A program made the translations under genes and the position numbers. DNA of 64,000 nt from Bacillota bacterium (GTDB taxonomy: Bacteria; Bacillota; Clostridia; Christensenellales; CAG-138), in assembly GCA_023459335.1 (NCBI GenBank), contig JAEWUO010000005.1, positions 1 to 64,000 on the forward strand. The letters are read 5' to 3'. The stretch's first letter is position 1, and every line of letters begins with the position of its first letter. Of this stretch, positions 51,900 through 60,301 are shown piece by piece. Under the pieces are notes generated by a model, which saw only the letters and a program-made list of their open reading frames with translations, had not been told where the DNA came from and ran no database searches.

Positions 51900-52883
51900 A
51901 TGAACGAGCAGATTCTGCGTGCGCATTATGAAAAGCGGGGGTTCTCGGAGCAACTGGCGCAAGAGGCGGTTGCAAGCGTTCAGGCGCTGGAACACCGGCT
52001 CGTTTCGCGCGGCGCTTCACTGGAAACCGCCGCCGTAGACGACATCCGCGCGTATATTCAAACCTTGATCGAAAGCGGGACGAACACCGAAGAAGCCCTG
52101 CTCGCTCTGGCCCGATACTTTTATCTGACAGGACGGAACGAAATCTACGTCTACTTCACCTCGCTGCTCGGCGGCGCCGGCGTCGTTGAGAGCATCGCGG
52201 AACGCTTGGCCGGGCTGGAGGGCCGCGAAACGGCGGACGCGCTGGTCGGCTCCGTTTTAAAGCCGCCTCTCGGCTCGGACCCGGAGGCGTTTCCCGCGTT
52301 TACGCGCGCGCTCATGCAACGGCTGGAAAACAATCTGCCTGAGAAAACGGTTCGGCGCGCGCTCGCCGGAAACCACCATCAAATTCCCGCAGCGGCATTC
52401 GACGAAGAGAAGGAGCGCTACCAAAACTCCGCCTCGATGGACGAATACCTTGCGGCGCATCATGCGCGGCAAGTTGCAGAGCTTCAGCGGCACTGCGACA
52501 CAAATACGGTCTGGTATGAGCAGATCATCACGCAGGAAGTCGTCGATTTCGTGTCCGCCAATCAGGAAATACAGTCCGCCGTGTGTAAAGGCGACACGCT
52601 GTACACGACCAAAATCCCGTACGATCCGGCGCGGTATCTTGCAGAGACCGACCCCGTCAAGAAACGCTATTACGCCTGCCACTGCCCGTTTGTGCGCGAA
52701 GCGATCCTGCGCGGGGAACCGGATGTTTCCGAAAACTGGTGTTACTGCAGCGGCGGGTTTGTCAAATACCCATACGAGGTGCTTCTGGGACGGGAACTTC
52801 GGGTTGAGTTGCTGCAGTCCGCGCTGAAGGGCGACCCCGTCTGCCGGTTTGCGATCCACCTTGGCAGCACAATGGAAGAATAA
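51900..52883 (+). CDS. Uncharacterised protein with C-terminal Cys-rich domain (DUF6144-like)
   Basis: The 327-residue soluble protein has a helical N-terminal half and a C-terminal part with CHCPFVREAILRG, NWCYCSGGFVKYPYEVLLGR and DPVCRFAIHL. The Cys pattern (CxC, CxC, C) and the final CRFxIHL resemble DUF6144 and the ATC-hydrolase/V4R-type domains, as recalled from family knowledge. Metal or ligand binding through the cysteines is plausible but unproven. The start at 51900 has GGGAGG and a strong promoter. Confidence 0.7.
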   Translation: MNEQILRAHYEKRGFSEQLAQEAVASVQALEHRLVSRGASLETAAVDDIRAYIQTLIESGTNTEEALLALARYFYLTGRNEIYVYFTSLLGGAGVVESIAERLAGLEGRETADALVGSVLKPPLGSDPEAFPAFTRALMQRLENNLPEKTVRRALAGNHHQIPAAAFDEEKERYQNSASMDEYLAAHHARQVAELQRHCDTNTVWYEQIITQEVVDFVSANQEIQSAVCKGDTLYTTKIPYDPARYLAETDPVKKRYYACHCPFVREAILRGEPDVSENWCYCSGGFVKYPYEVLLGRELRVELLQSALKGDPVCRFAIHLGSTMEE

Positions 52884-52904
52884 AAGGCGTTTCGCCGATC
52901 AAAT

Positions 52905-52938
52905 AAGGCCCCGGAAAAACGCCGGGACCTTGTTTTAT
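52905..52938. terminator. Bidirectional terminator between convergent genes
   Basis: A 10-bp stem (52905-52914 with 52922-52931; perfect with one G-U on the minus strand, one mismatch on the plus strand) is followed by GTTTTATC on the plus side. Confidence 0.75.
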
Positions 52939-52960
52939 CTTGCGGCCGCATCCTCCGCGA

Positions 52961-54094
52961 TCACAGATTGGACGCAATCTCTTCAGCAAATTGCACCGTT
53001 TCGCGATAACTGATTCGGCCCTTTCCGTTTTTCTTAGCTTTATACATCATCGTGTCCGCTTCGGCCAGCAGTTCCTGATACGTGCTGTCCGGCCCCATTT
53101 CCACGACGCCGAAACTGCAGGAAATCGTACCGATATTTTCAAATTCCGCCCGCATAACCGACTCTTTCACCCGATCCAGAAGGAACAAGGCGTTTTGCAG
53201 GGATACGTTCGGCAGCAGGAGCACGAACTCGTCGCCGCCCCATCGCGCGATGGTATCCGAACTTCGCAGCTGGCTCTGCATCAGTCCGGTCAGGTTTTTC
53301 AGCACCATATCGCCCGCCGCATGTCCGTAGCGATCGTTGATACGCTTGAGATTGTCCACATCCGCAAACACAAGGCAGAGCGGCAGCCCTTGTCTGCGGC
53401 AGAAGCTCATCCAGCGGCGTGCCTCCTCTTCCAGACGCGCGCGCGTTACCGCGCTGGTCAGAAAGTCGATGGAACTCGTTTGCTTGAGCCGCGTCTTTTC
53501 CGAAAAGTCCCGATATGCGTTCCTTTCGTTGCCAAACGCCGCGACGGAGCAAAGCAGGATCGTTAAAACCATATACGTCATCGCAGCGATCAGTTCGTTC
53601 AGCGTCCGGTTTTGTATCCAGAAATAAGTGAAAGCGAAAAATACGGCGGCGCCGCTGATGGAAAGCGCGAGTATGTTTCCGCTGCGGTTGGGCACGATGA
53701 AGATGACCAGAATCAGTGCGATCAGGCCCATGGACTGGATCATGAAGTCAGGGGATTCGTACAGCCGAAGCACGAAGAAATAGAGCGCGGCGGACGTCGC
53801 CTCAAGTACGGTGACTATCGTCGTAAACGAAGCGTAAGTGCGCGCTTTCTGCAGCACTCGAATCATAAAGATCAGCAGGATCGAAAAAGTATAGCGCGCG
53901 ATCGCAACCATCAGCCGCTCCGGGCGGCCTTGGATAAAGATCAGATCGCTGATGATGAGCAGCAAATTCACCACGCTTGCGATACTGGCAAAAACGTGGA
54001 TATTTCTCTGCGCGGCGCGCAGCTTATCGGCCTCATAGGCGGCCTGCGTCTGTTTGCGCACCTCGTTTGTTTCAGTAGGTTTCGTGATCGGCAC
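52961..54094 (-). CDS. Membrane diguanylate cyclase (GGDEF)
   Basis: The 377-residue protein makes c-di-GMP. Six or so membrane helices fill the N-terminal half (about residues 32-190). A GGDEF domain follows with DFLTSAVTRARLEEE, LVFADVDNLKRINDRYGHAA (metal Asp), RWGGDEFVLLLP (intact active site) and AEADTMMYKAKKNGKGRISY at the end. An inhibitory RxxD is present in front of the motif (RSSD). The start is GTG with AAAGGTG upstream. It neighbours an HD-GYP gene, which degrades the same messenger. Confidence 0.94.
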   Translation of the reverse strand: MPITKPTETNEVRKQTQAAYEADKLRAAQRNIHVFASIASVVNLLLIISDLIFIQGRPERLMVAIARYTFSILLIFMIRVLQKARTYASFTTIVTVLEATSAALYFFVLRLYESPDFMIQSMGLIALILVIFIVPNRSGNILALSISGAAVFFAFTYFWIQNRTLNELIAAMTYMVLTILLCSVAAFGNERNAYRDFSEKTRLKQTSSIDFLTSAVTRARLEEEARRWMSFCRRQGLPLCLVFADVDNLKRINDRYGHAAGDMVLKNLTGLMQSQLRSSDTIARWGGDEFVLLLPNVSLQNALFLLDRVKESVMRAEFENIGTISCSFGVVEMGPDSTYQELLAEADTMMYKAKKNGKGRISYRETVQFAEEIASNL

Positions 54095-54350
54095 TTTGTC
54101 ACCTTTGTCGGGGTATGCGATTCAAAAATCAAAGCGAGAGCGGCTGCAGCGCTCTTACCATATAAACCCGTATCTTACATAGTACACAGATCGTTCATAA
54201 ATTCAAGAAAATTAAGCTGAGAAATACCATTTATCGTGAAAATGTCATAATATAAACATACTCTGATGATTTTTTTGTAACAGCCTGTCTTCCGCACGGA
54301 CGTCATTCGGCTCAGATCATATTCGGATAAAAAATGTAGGCGAATGGCAT

Positions 54351-54911
54351 CTATGATGCCCGGTTCTGTTCTGCGGCCGGCGCGTTTGCCTTTGTCATAA
54401 AAAACACCAGCAGCGCTACGCCCGCGCAGAGCACAGCGTCGCCCGCGCTCGCAAAGCCGATCGGAACGCCGGCGGGGCCCAAGCGAATGACATCCCCAAG
54501 AAACGGCAGCCTTGTGGATTCGTCCATCAGGCAGTATGCGTAGATCTTTCCCTGGCTCAGTTGTGCGAGACGTTCCGCCGATTTGCCGAGCAGGCCGGCT
54601 GCAACCGGCATACACCCGCCGTTGAGTACGATAACCAGAAGATTCATCATAGACCCGAAAAACACAAAGAGCGGCCAAAACGGCCGCCGATGATTCGCCA
54701 GAAGAAAAGCAAAGAGCAGCGCATATTGCACAAGGCAGACCGCGAGGGCGCCCCTTTGCGGCGGCAGCAGCCAGGCCGCGCCTGCTTTGAGCAGCAGCGC
54801 CGCGATCGGCAGCAGCACACCTTTCAGCGAATAATTGGATAATCCGCGCAGTGAACCGCCGGCCACCAGGCCGAGCGCCAGTCCGAGCGCCGCGCTGATC
54901 AGCAGTATCAT
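54351..54911 (-). CDS. DUF5317-family membrane protein
   Basis: The 186-residue integral membrane protein has about five helices. It shows features of DUF5317: NLLVIVLNGGCMPVAAGLLG and LPFLGDVIRLGPAGVPIGFA SAGDAVLCAG. It overlaps the HD-GYP gene by 4 nt (ATGA), so the two are made together. The function is unknown. It may form a complex with the HD-GYP membrane protein. Confidence 0.85.
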   Translation of the reverse strand: MILLISAALGLALGLVAGGSLRGLSNYSLKGVLLPIAALLLKAGAAWLLPPQRGALAVCLVQYALLFAFLLANHRRPFWPLFVFFGSMMNLLVIVLNGGCMPVAAGLLGKSAERLAQLSQGKIYAYCLMDESTRLPFLGDVIRLGPAGVPIGFASAGDAVLCAGVALLVFFMTKANAPAAEQNRAS

Positions 54912-56230
54912 ACCGTATACAGCAGGAGCTTATCCGCATTCTCAGGATGCAGATTCGGCTCGATCAGCAAAAACGCCTTAACCACTTTCGGGTCGAGCTG
55001 TGTGCCGGCTACCTCCACCAGAATCTCACGCGCGCGCTGTTTCGTAAGACCCGCGCGATACGGGCGGTCCGAGATAATCGCGTCATACGTGTCCGCAACC
55101 GCGAGGATCGCAGCCGACAGCGGCAGTTTACCCTCTTCGGGCCCTTCTTCCGGATACCCTGCCCCATCGTAACGATGATGATGATAAAGCACCGCGTCGT
55201 TCACCGCCTGAGAAAGGTTGATGCTCTCAATGATACGCCGCCCGACAACGGGATGCTGCATGATGATGTCGTATTCTTCTTCGGTGAGAGGGCCGGGCTT
55301 TCTGAGAATCGCGTCGTCAACGCCGATTTTCCCGGTGTCGTGCAAAAGCGCCGCCATCATGACCTGATCGGTAAACGAACGCGTGCAGCCCATCGCTTTG
55401 CAGATCTCCGCGCTCAGGTAAGCAACGCGCTGCGAGTGCCCATGCGTATAGGGATCTTTCGCCTCGATCGCCTGCACGAGGGACGCGATGGTTCTTAGCA
55501 GGATCGTATGGCTGTCCAGATATACCTTGAAGGAATACCGCGCAAGCATGAGCGGCCCCATGAACAGAAGCAGCCAGAGGTAAGCGTTCGGCTGCGTGAG
55601 GATATAGCCGATCACAAGGCCCAGCGGAATCGTCGCGAGAATGTTCGGCAGAATGCCGCCGATGTTGTCGCGCAGAAGCGCAAAAAACTTTCCCTGTTCG
55701 CTCAGTTCATAATAAAGGATGAAGAAAATAAGATTGCCGAAGATCGCGATAAAAGAAAACGCGATCGCGCCGAACATGACATTCCATGTAAAGACGGGGC
55801 TGCCGGCTTTTGTTACGATGAGATGATAGACCATGCCGCCCGCCCAGATCGAGATTAAAACGTTGGAAACGTTAAAGAACTCTTTTCGGGCGGAGCGCGC
55901 CCAGGGCGAATAGTATTTTTTTGTTTTCGGATCGATCAGAAACACAAAAAACGAAGAAATCGTATAGAGCGCCAGCGCTAAATAAATACCCTTGGTAATC
56001 AAGCATGCCACCACCGGGACAAAGCTGATTTCCATCGTTTTATCCGAAGTGATATAGATGGGCAGCATATGGCAGGTCAGCAGTATCGCCAGCATAGCCA
56101 GGCAGTAAATAATCAGGTCAAGGCGCGTCGTTGGGTCAGCAAACATCATGGCGGAATTATATGCACTGATTCCGACAACCACAATACCGCAGAGACTCAC
56201 CAACGCCATGTAGAACCCTTGTTTTTTCAT
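54908..56230 (-). CDS. Membrane HD-GYP phosphodiesterase
   Basis: The 440-residue protein has about seven membrane helices in the N-terminal half (MASE-like) and a C-terminal HD-GYP domain. The metal site is HDTGKIGVDD, followed by QHPVVGRRIIES and the GYP motif in HHHRYDGAGYPEEG. Asp in LAVADTYDAIISDRPYR is present. It should degrade c-di-GMP. It is followed by DUF5317 with a 4-nt overlap and preceded by a small-peptide module. GGAGG is 17 nt from the ATG, further than usual. Confidence 0.93.
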   Translation of the reverse strand: MKKQGFYMALVSLCGIVVVGISAYNSAMMFADPTTRLDLIIYCLAMLAILLTCHMLPIYITSDKTMEISFVPVVACLITKGIYLALALYTISSFFVFLIDPKTKKYYSPWARSARKEFFNVSNVLISIWAGGMVYHLIVTKAGSPVFTWNVMFGAIAFSFIAIFGNLIFFILYYELSEQGKFFALLRDNIGGILPNILATIPLGLVIGYILTQPNAYLWLLLFMGPLMLARYSFKVYLDSHTILLRTIASLVQAIEAKDPYTHGHSQRVAYLSAEICKAMGCTRSFTDQVMMAALLHDTGKIGVDDAILRKPGPLTEEEYDIIMQHPVVGRRIIESINLSQAVNDAVLYHHHRYDGAGYPEEGPEEGKLPLSAAILAVADTYDAIISDRPYRAGLTKQRAREILVEVAGTQLDPKVVKAFLLIEPNLHPENADKLLLYTV

Positions 56231-56274
56231 TCCGCTTCGCCTTAACTATTCCTCCGCAAAATGGTGGATAAAAC

Positions 56275-56488
56275 ATTAACAGGTTCGGCAGAATTTCCAG
56301 TGGAGTTGCTCGTAGTTTAGTCAGTCTTATCTGACATAGAAAAACGCGCCGCTTGCCAAAACCAAAGCAGCCAGAGATGCGAGCGCCATAAGGATCTTCT
56401 TCATTTGGATATAGCCTCCTTCTTTGGATCTCTGTTCTTCGCTATCCGAACAGGCTATATCCGCTACGCTTTTGCCGAACCTGTTAAT
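56275..56488 (-). repeat. 214-bp module bounded by perfect 16-bp inverted repeats
   Basis: ATTAACAGGTTCGGCA (56275-56290) and TGCCGAACCTGTTAAT (56473-56488) are perfect inverted repeats. Inside lies a second inverted pair, AGGCTATATCC/GGATATAGCCT (56452-56462 and 56407-56417), and a TGTTC/GAACA stem within its loop. A 25-codon membrane-peptide gene occupies the rest. The transcript could fold as a closed RNA with a long base stem. Confidence 0.75.
56327..56404 (-). CDS. Small membrane peptide, 25 residues
   Basis: The minus-strand frame starts at an ATG (56404) with AGGAGG 11 nt upstream and encodes MKKILMALASLAALVLASGA followed by FFYVR and a stop. It has two Lys, one hydrophobic helix of about 18 residues and a C-terminal Arg, the pattern of a single-pass membrane peptide. 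The Shine-Dalgarno site is partly inside the 3' arm of a hairpin. The HD-GYP gene follows after 96 bp. No family is recognised; a regulator of the membrane phosphodiesterase is a possibility. Confidence 0.65.
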   Translation of the reverse strand: MKKILMALASLAALVLASGAFFYVR

Positions 56489-56527
56489 TTTTCAAATAAC
56501 ACAATAACAATATTGGAAAAACTCCGG

Positions 56528-57166
56528 TTACGCTTCCTGCGTATAGATTTCCAGTTTGCGATTAATCGCGTCCAGCACGCTCTGCGCAACCGCCGCGTCG
56601 CGATCCGTGTCCGCATATACGCAGCCGATCAAAGGCATGTTTTCCGGCAGACAGGTCACCTGGGAAATGATAATCGCATGGCCGTTGGAATGGATCATCT
56701 CCACGCCGCCGAGCTCAAAAAACGCGGTTTCGCCCGTGCAGTGCTTCACAGCGTCCAGCGTCGCCTGCGCAACGCAGCGCAGGCGGGACAGTGGAATGGA
56801 GCTGCCGACGACCGTGCCGGAAAACCGTTCGTCTTCCCTCGAGAGAAACACGGTGACCTCCAGTTCCTTGCCGGAGGAGCGCAGACTGATCCCGGAATAT
56901 GTGAGCCGGTAGCAGATGCCGGAGATCACGCTGGAGGAAACCTGCGCGACGCTGATGATGTGGTAGTCCACATCGATGCCGTACCGGGCGGAGATTGCAG
57001 ACTGCACGTCCCGAACAATCGACTTGACGTTTCGCCGGTCGTTCGCAAGCACGTGGATTTCAATCGGTTCCTGCAGATCCGAGAAAACGACATGCGCCGC
57101 ATACACGCCGTTAAGCTTGGAAATCAGAGATTGCCAGTCGTTCGCGGTACCGAATTGTCCTTCCAT
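56528..57166 (-). CDS. Uncharacterised protein upstream of the HD-GYP unit
   Basis: The 212-residue soluble protein begins at 57166 (MEGQFGTANDWQSLISKLNG), with GGGGGAAG upstream. A conserved-looking block is NVKSIVRDVQSAISARYGID followed by VDYHIISVAQV. The two halves have similar strand-helix order (EIHVLANDRR and LEVTVFLSRE). I do not recognise a named family. An extended -10 (TGG TATAAA, 57219-57224) lies about 50 nt upstream. It may be transcribed with the peptide and HD-GYP genes. Confidence 0.7.
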   Translation of the reverse strand: MEGQFGTANDWQSLISKLNGVYAAHVVFSDLQEPIEIHVLANDRRNVKSIVRDVQSAISARYGIDVDYHIISVAQVSSSVISGICYRLTYSGISLRSSGKELEVTVFLSREDERFSGTVVGSSIPLSRLRCVAQATLDAVKHCTGETAFFELGGVEMIHSNGHAIIISQVTCLPENMPLIGCVYADTDRDAAVAQSVLDAINRKLEIYTQEA

Positions 57167-57419
57167 TTTCTTCCCCCGTCTCACCCGGGCAGCAGAACCC
57201 GAAGTAATATAATGCAATTTTATACCATCTCATTCATTATAGCCGCTGTGAAATGCGAGCGCAAGAAAAGAGTGCGTATGAAAATGAATATGTAACAAAA
57301 TTTTTTATCAAAGGAAGCGGCGGGCTGTAACGCCGAAGGCAGAAAAGGCGAAACGCGTTTTCTGAGAATATCTCCGATGGGAAAATTGTCCTATGATTTG
57401 CAGAAATTACTGCGCGGCC

Positions 57420-58160
57420 TTACTCTTCGCGGAAGAAGTACCGCCCTCTTGACGCGGTTCCCCTTCCATACTGAATCGCGCGCTGCGGGCAGCGGTTGAC
57501 GCAGCCCATGCACTGCGTGCAGTCTTCGCAAACCCAGCGCGGTGTTCCGTCTTCGATCGTGATCGCGTGAATCGGGCAAACGCGCGCGCACAGACCGCAC
57601 CCGTTGCAGGCGTTTGTGCTATAAAAGCGTTTTGTCTTGCGTGCGAATGTGTTGAACATCGGATTCACGAGAGCGGTTTTAATCCCCGCAGCCGAGCCTT
57701 TCCGAACATCGTAAACGCGCCCGTTTACGCGGATGATGTCTGCGATCCGGGGCAGTTTTTCCCGTGCCGCGGCGATCTTTTGCCGCTCGAGCGCGGGGCT
57801 GTCTACATCGTACATTGGAACATAATTATTCGGCATCGCGAGCGACCATGCGGCTTTCCAGTCGAAGAACCGTTTCAGCCGCCTCATCGTATTTCCCGCT
57901 TCATCCCCGCATGTGCAGACAGCGAAACGATAGGCATCCTTCCCGGGATGAAGCGATTCGCAGAACCGCTCCACGATCGCCGGCGCACCCCAGGCATAAA
58001 CGGGGAATACGATTCCGACGCGCAAGTCATTTGTCGTAATTCCGTCCGTTGTCGAATGTTCCATCCTTTCGGCGATGCTGGCCGACTCGTCTCCAGTAAG
58101 GCGCGCGAGTTCTTCGGCAACCCATTTTGAATTGCCCGTCCCGGAAAAATAGTAAATCAT
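57420..58160 (-). CDS. EFR1-family flavodoxin-ferredoxin fusion
   Basis: The 246-residue electron carrier has an N-terminal flavodoxin-like domain (MIYYFSGTGNSKWVAEELAR, FMN-binding loop) and a C-terminal ferredoxin domain. The latter has two [4Fe-4S] motifs, CNGCGLCARVCP and CTQCMGCVNRCP. EFR1 proteins are common in anaerobic Clostridia; their partners are mostly unknown. GGGGGAAC precedes the ATG. It stands alone, between the c-di-GMP group and the ABC importer. Confidence 0.93.
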   Translation of the reverse strand: MIYYFSGTGNSKWVAEELARLTGDESASIAERMEHSTTDGITTNDLRVGIVFPVYAWGAPAIVERFCESLHPGKDAYRFAVCTCGDEAGNTMRRLKRFFDWKAAWSLAMPNNYVPMYDVDSPALERQKIAAAREKLPRIADIIRVNGRVYDVRKGSAAGIKTALVNPMFNTFARKTKRFYSTNACNGCGLCARVCPIHAITIEDGTPRWVCEDCTQCMGCVNRCPQRAIQYGRGTASRGRYFFREE

Positions 58161-58261
58161 ATACTCGTTCCCCCGTTTGCTTTAACGATCAGTATAGCAC
58201 TTGTTCCGCCCTCGGGCACGCAATTCTTCGCAAGTGAGGGACATGATTTTTATACAGCGGT

Positions 58262-58289
58262 AGCGCCGCCGGTTCTGTCCGGCGGCGCT
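58262..58289 (-). terminator. Strong hairpin after the ABC-importer operon
   Basis: An 11-bp stem AGCGCCGCCGG/CCGGCGGCGCT with a 6-nt loop lies 48 bp after the last permease. No T run follows, so termination may be weak or protein-assisted. Confidence 0.5.
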
Positions 58290-58337
58290 GCTGCAGGCGG
58301 GAATCGATGCGGGTGGAGGATATCTGTTTTCGGCGTA

Positions 58338-59312
58338 TCAGACGTCTTCGCGCTTGCGCTTCCTGCCGAAACAGTCGAGCCAGATGATCGCCACGATGAC
58401 GACACCCTGGCAGACCTGCTGCAGATACGGCGCGATTCCAAGCATATTCATGCAGTTTGCAAGCAGCTGCAGCACCATCAGCCCTATGAAACTCTGCAGA
58501 ATGCCGCCGACGCCGCCGGCGAAGCTCGTACCGCCGACCACGACGCCGCAGTTGACCATCAGCGCGGTGTCGTCGCCATAGATGCTCGAACCGGTGTTCA
58601 GTTTGCTGCTCAGCAGCACGCCCGCGACGGCGGCAAGCGCGCCGCTTAAAATGAAGGCGACCCATTTTGTCGCAAGCACGTTGATGCCTGAATACTTCGC
58701 GACGTCGTAGTCTCCGCCGAGCGCATAGAGATTCCGACCGTAGCTCGTATACCGCAGCAGCGCGTAGACCAGGAGCCCAATAACGATCATATAGATCGCG
58801 AGCGTCGGGATCACGCCGCCGATCTTGCTGTTGGCGATCTTCATAAACGCCGCGTTCGTGCAGGAAACCGGGTGCGCGTCCGTCAGTTGCTGGTTTACGC
58901 CCTTGATCAGCATGCCCATGCCGAGCGTGATGATGAACGCCTCCGTCCTCTGCTGCACGACGAGAAAACCGTTGATGAACCCAACCACCGCGCCGCAGAG
59001 AACAGCGATCGCTATCGCGAGCCAGAGGTTCATGCCGCCGTTCATGAGTTTGATGGCAGCAATGCCGGAGAGGCACATAACCCCGCCGACCGAAAGATCG
59101 CACCCGGCCGCGATGACGGTCAGTGTCACGCCGAAGGCGATGATCTCGTTCACCGCCGCGTCCTTCAGCACGTTAAGCAAATTGTAGCTCGTGTAAAAAT
59201 TCGTTTTGAAGAAGAGCATGAGGACCAGCATCGCAAGAATCGCGATCACGGCCTTCTGCTTCGTCAGGGCGCGCATCGTGCGCTTACCGAAATCCGCTAT
59301 CGATGTTTGCAT
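58338..59312 (-). CDS. ABC transporter permease, ribose/sugar type (RbsC-like)
   Basis: One of two permeases of a CUT2-type importer (324 residues, about eight to ten membrane helices). Family motifs include VNEIIAFGVTLTVIAAGCDL SVGGVMCLSG and VGFINGFLVVQQRTEAFIIT. It also has GGTSFAGGVGGILQSFIGLM near the C-terminus. The start has GGGAGG upstream. It follows the other permease by 12 bp and is the last gene of the operon. Confidence 0.94.
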   Translation of the reverse strand: MQTSIADFGKRTMRALTKQKAVIAILAMLVLMLFFKTNFYTSYNLLNVLKDAAVNEIIAFGVTLTVIAAGCDLSVGGVMCLSGIAAIKLMNGGMNLWLAIAIAVLCGAVVGFINGFLVVQQRTEAFIITLGMGMLIKGVNQQLTDAHPVSCTNAAFMKIANSKIGGVIPTLAIYMIVIGLLVYALLRYTSYGRNLYALGGDYDVAKYSGINVLATKWVAFILSGALAAVAGVLLSSKLNTGSSIYGDDTALMVNCGVVVGGTSFAGGVGGILQSFIGLMVLQLLANCMNMLGIAPYLQQVCQGVVIVAIIWLDCFGRKRKREDV

Positions 59313-59324
59313 AACGTTCCCTCC

Positions 59325-60287
59325 CTACAGCTCTTTCCGGTTGTCCAGCCAGATGGCGACAACCAGAATCGCTCCCTTGAGCACAACCTGCATGTAGGAC
59401 GAAACACCGAGCAGGTTCATGCAGTTGGACATCAGCGTGATCAGAAGCACGCCAAGAACGGTTCTGAGTACGCTGCCCTTGCCGCCTTTGAGCGTCGTGC
59501 CGCCGACGACGACGGAAAGGATCGCGTTTGTTTCATAGTTTTTACCGATGATCGGCGCCGCGGTCGTGATGCGGGAAAACAGCACCACCGCGCCGACGGC
59601 GGACATCAGCCCGCAGATCGTGTAGATCAAAATCACGCTTCGCTTGATCGGGATGCCGGAAAGCTCCGCCGCGACCTTATTGCCGCCCGTGTAGCTGATC
59701 GCGCGGCCGCTGTACGTTTTATTGTGAAAAACCCACAGCGCCGCCAGCGAAACGAGAAAGATGATGAACGAAACGGACAGGATGCCGACCGTGCCGGAGC
59801 CGATCGCCGTGAATATGGTCTGCGGCGTCTGCAGCCAGCTCATGTGCTGCGTAGCGCCGCCCGTATAGATCAGCGCGACCGCGCTGTAAACCGCGCTCAT
59901 GCCGTAGGTGATGAACAGCGCCTCGGCCTGCGTCAGGGCGCCCGCGGAAATGAGTACCATGCTGTTGAGAAAGCCGAGGAACGCGCCGAGCGCAACACCG
60001 ATGATCAGCGCGTTGAACTGGCCGAGCGGATCGATCAAAGACACCGTGACCACCGCGACAAGCGAGATCAGCCCGGCGACCGATAGGTCGATGAATCCGC
60101 CGATGATGACAAACGTCATGCCCAGAGATACAAAGCTCAGAGGCCCGAACTGACGCATGATGTTCGTCAGGTTTTCGCCGGTGAGGAACTTCGGTTCCAC
60201 GACGACCGTGATGATGACCAGCAGCACAATAGCGACGAGAACCAGGTAGTTCAGCAAAAACTTCTTTAAATCAAATCGTTTTGTCAT
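59325..60287 (-). CDS. ABC transporter permease, ribose/sugar type
   Basis: The second permease (320 residues) has the same fold: LSFVSLGMTFVIIGGFIDLS, FLNSMVLISAGALTQAEALF and VVVGGTTLKGGKGSVLRTVL. The ATG at 60287 has GGAGG 8 nt upstream and is preferred to the ATG at 60305 inside the ATPase end. The two permeases are clearly related but not close copies, so they probably form a heterodimer. Confidence 0.93.
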   Translation of the reverse strand: MTKRFDLKKFLLNYLVLVAIVLLVIITVVVEPKFLTGENLTNIMRQFGPLSFVSLGMTFVIIGGFIDLSVAGLISLVAVVTVSLIDPLGQFNALIIGVALGAFLGFLNSMVLISAGALTQAEALFITYGMSAVYSAVALIYTGGATQHMSWLQTPQTIFTAIGSGTVGILSVSFIIFLVSLAALWVFHNKTYSGRAISYTGGNKVAAELSGIPIKRSVILIYTICGLMSAVGAVVLFSRITTAAPIIGKNYETNAILSVVVGGTTLKGGKGSVLRTVLGVLLITLMSNCMNLLGVSSYMQVVLKGAILVVAIWLDNRKEL

Positions 60288-60301
60288 GTTCGCTCCTCCC
60301 G

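Noticed and set aside
56275..56540. Known c-di-GMP riboswitch (class I or II) before the HD-GYP gene
   Set aside because: The conserved class I core and tetraloop-receptor elements could not be found by eye; only an unassigned structure is supported.
58189..59103. Minus-strand 304-codon frame overlapping the permease
   Set aside because: It is a shifted frame of the permease gene with Arg/His-rich composition and no ribosome site.
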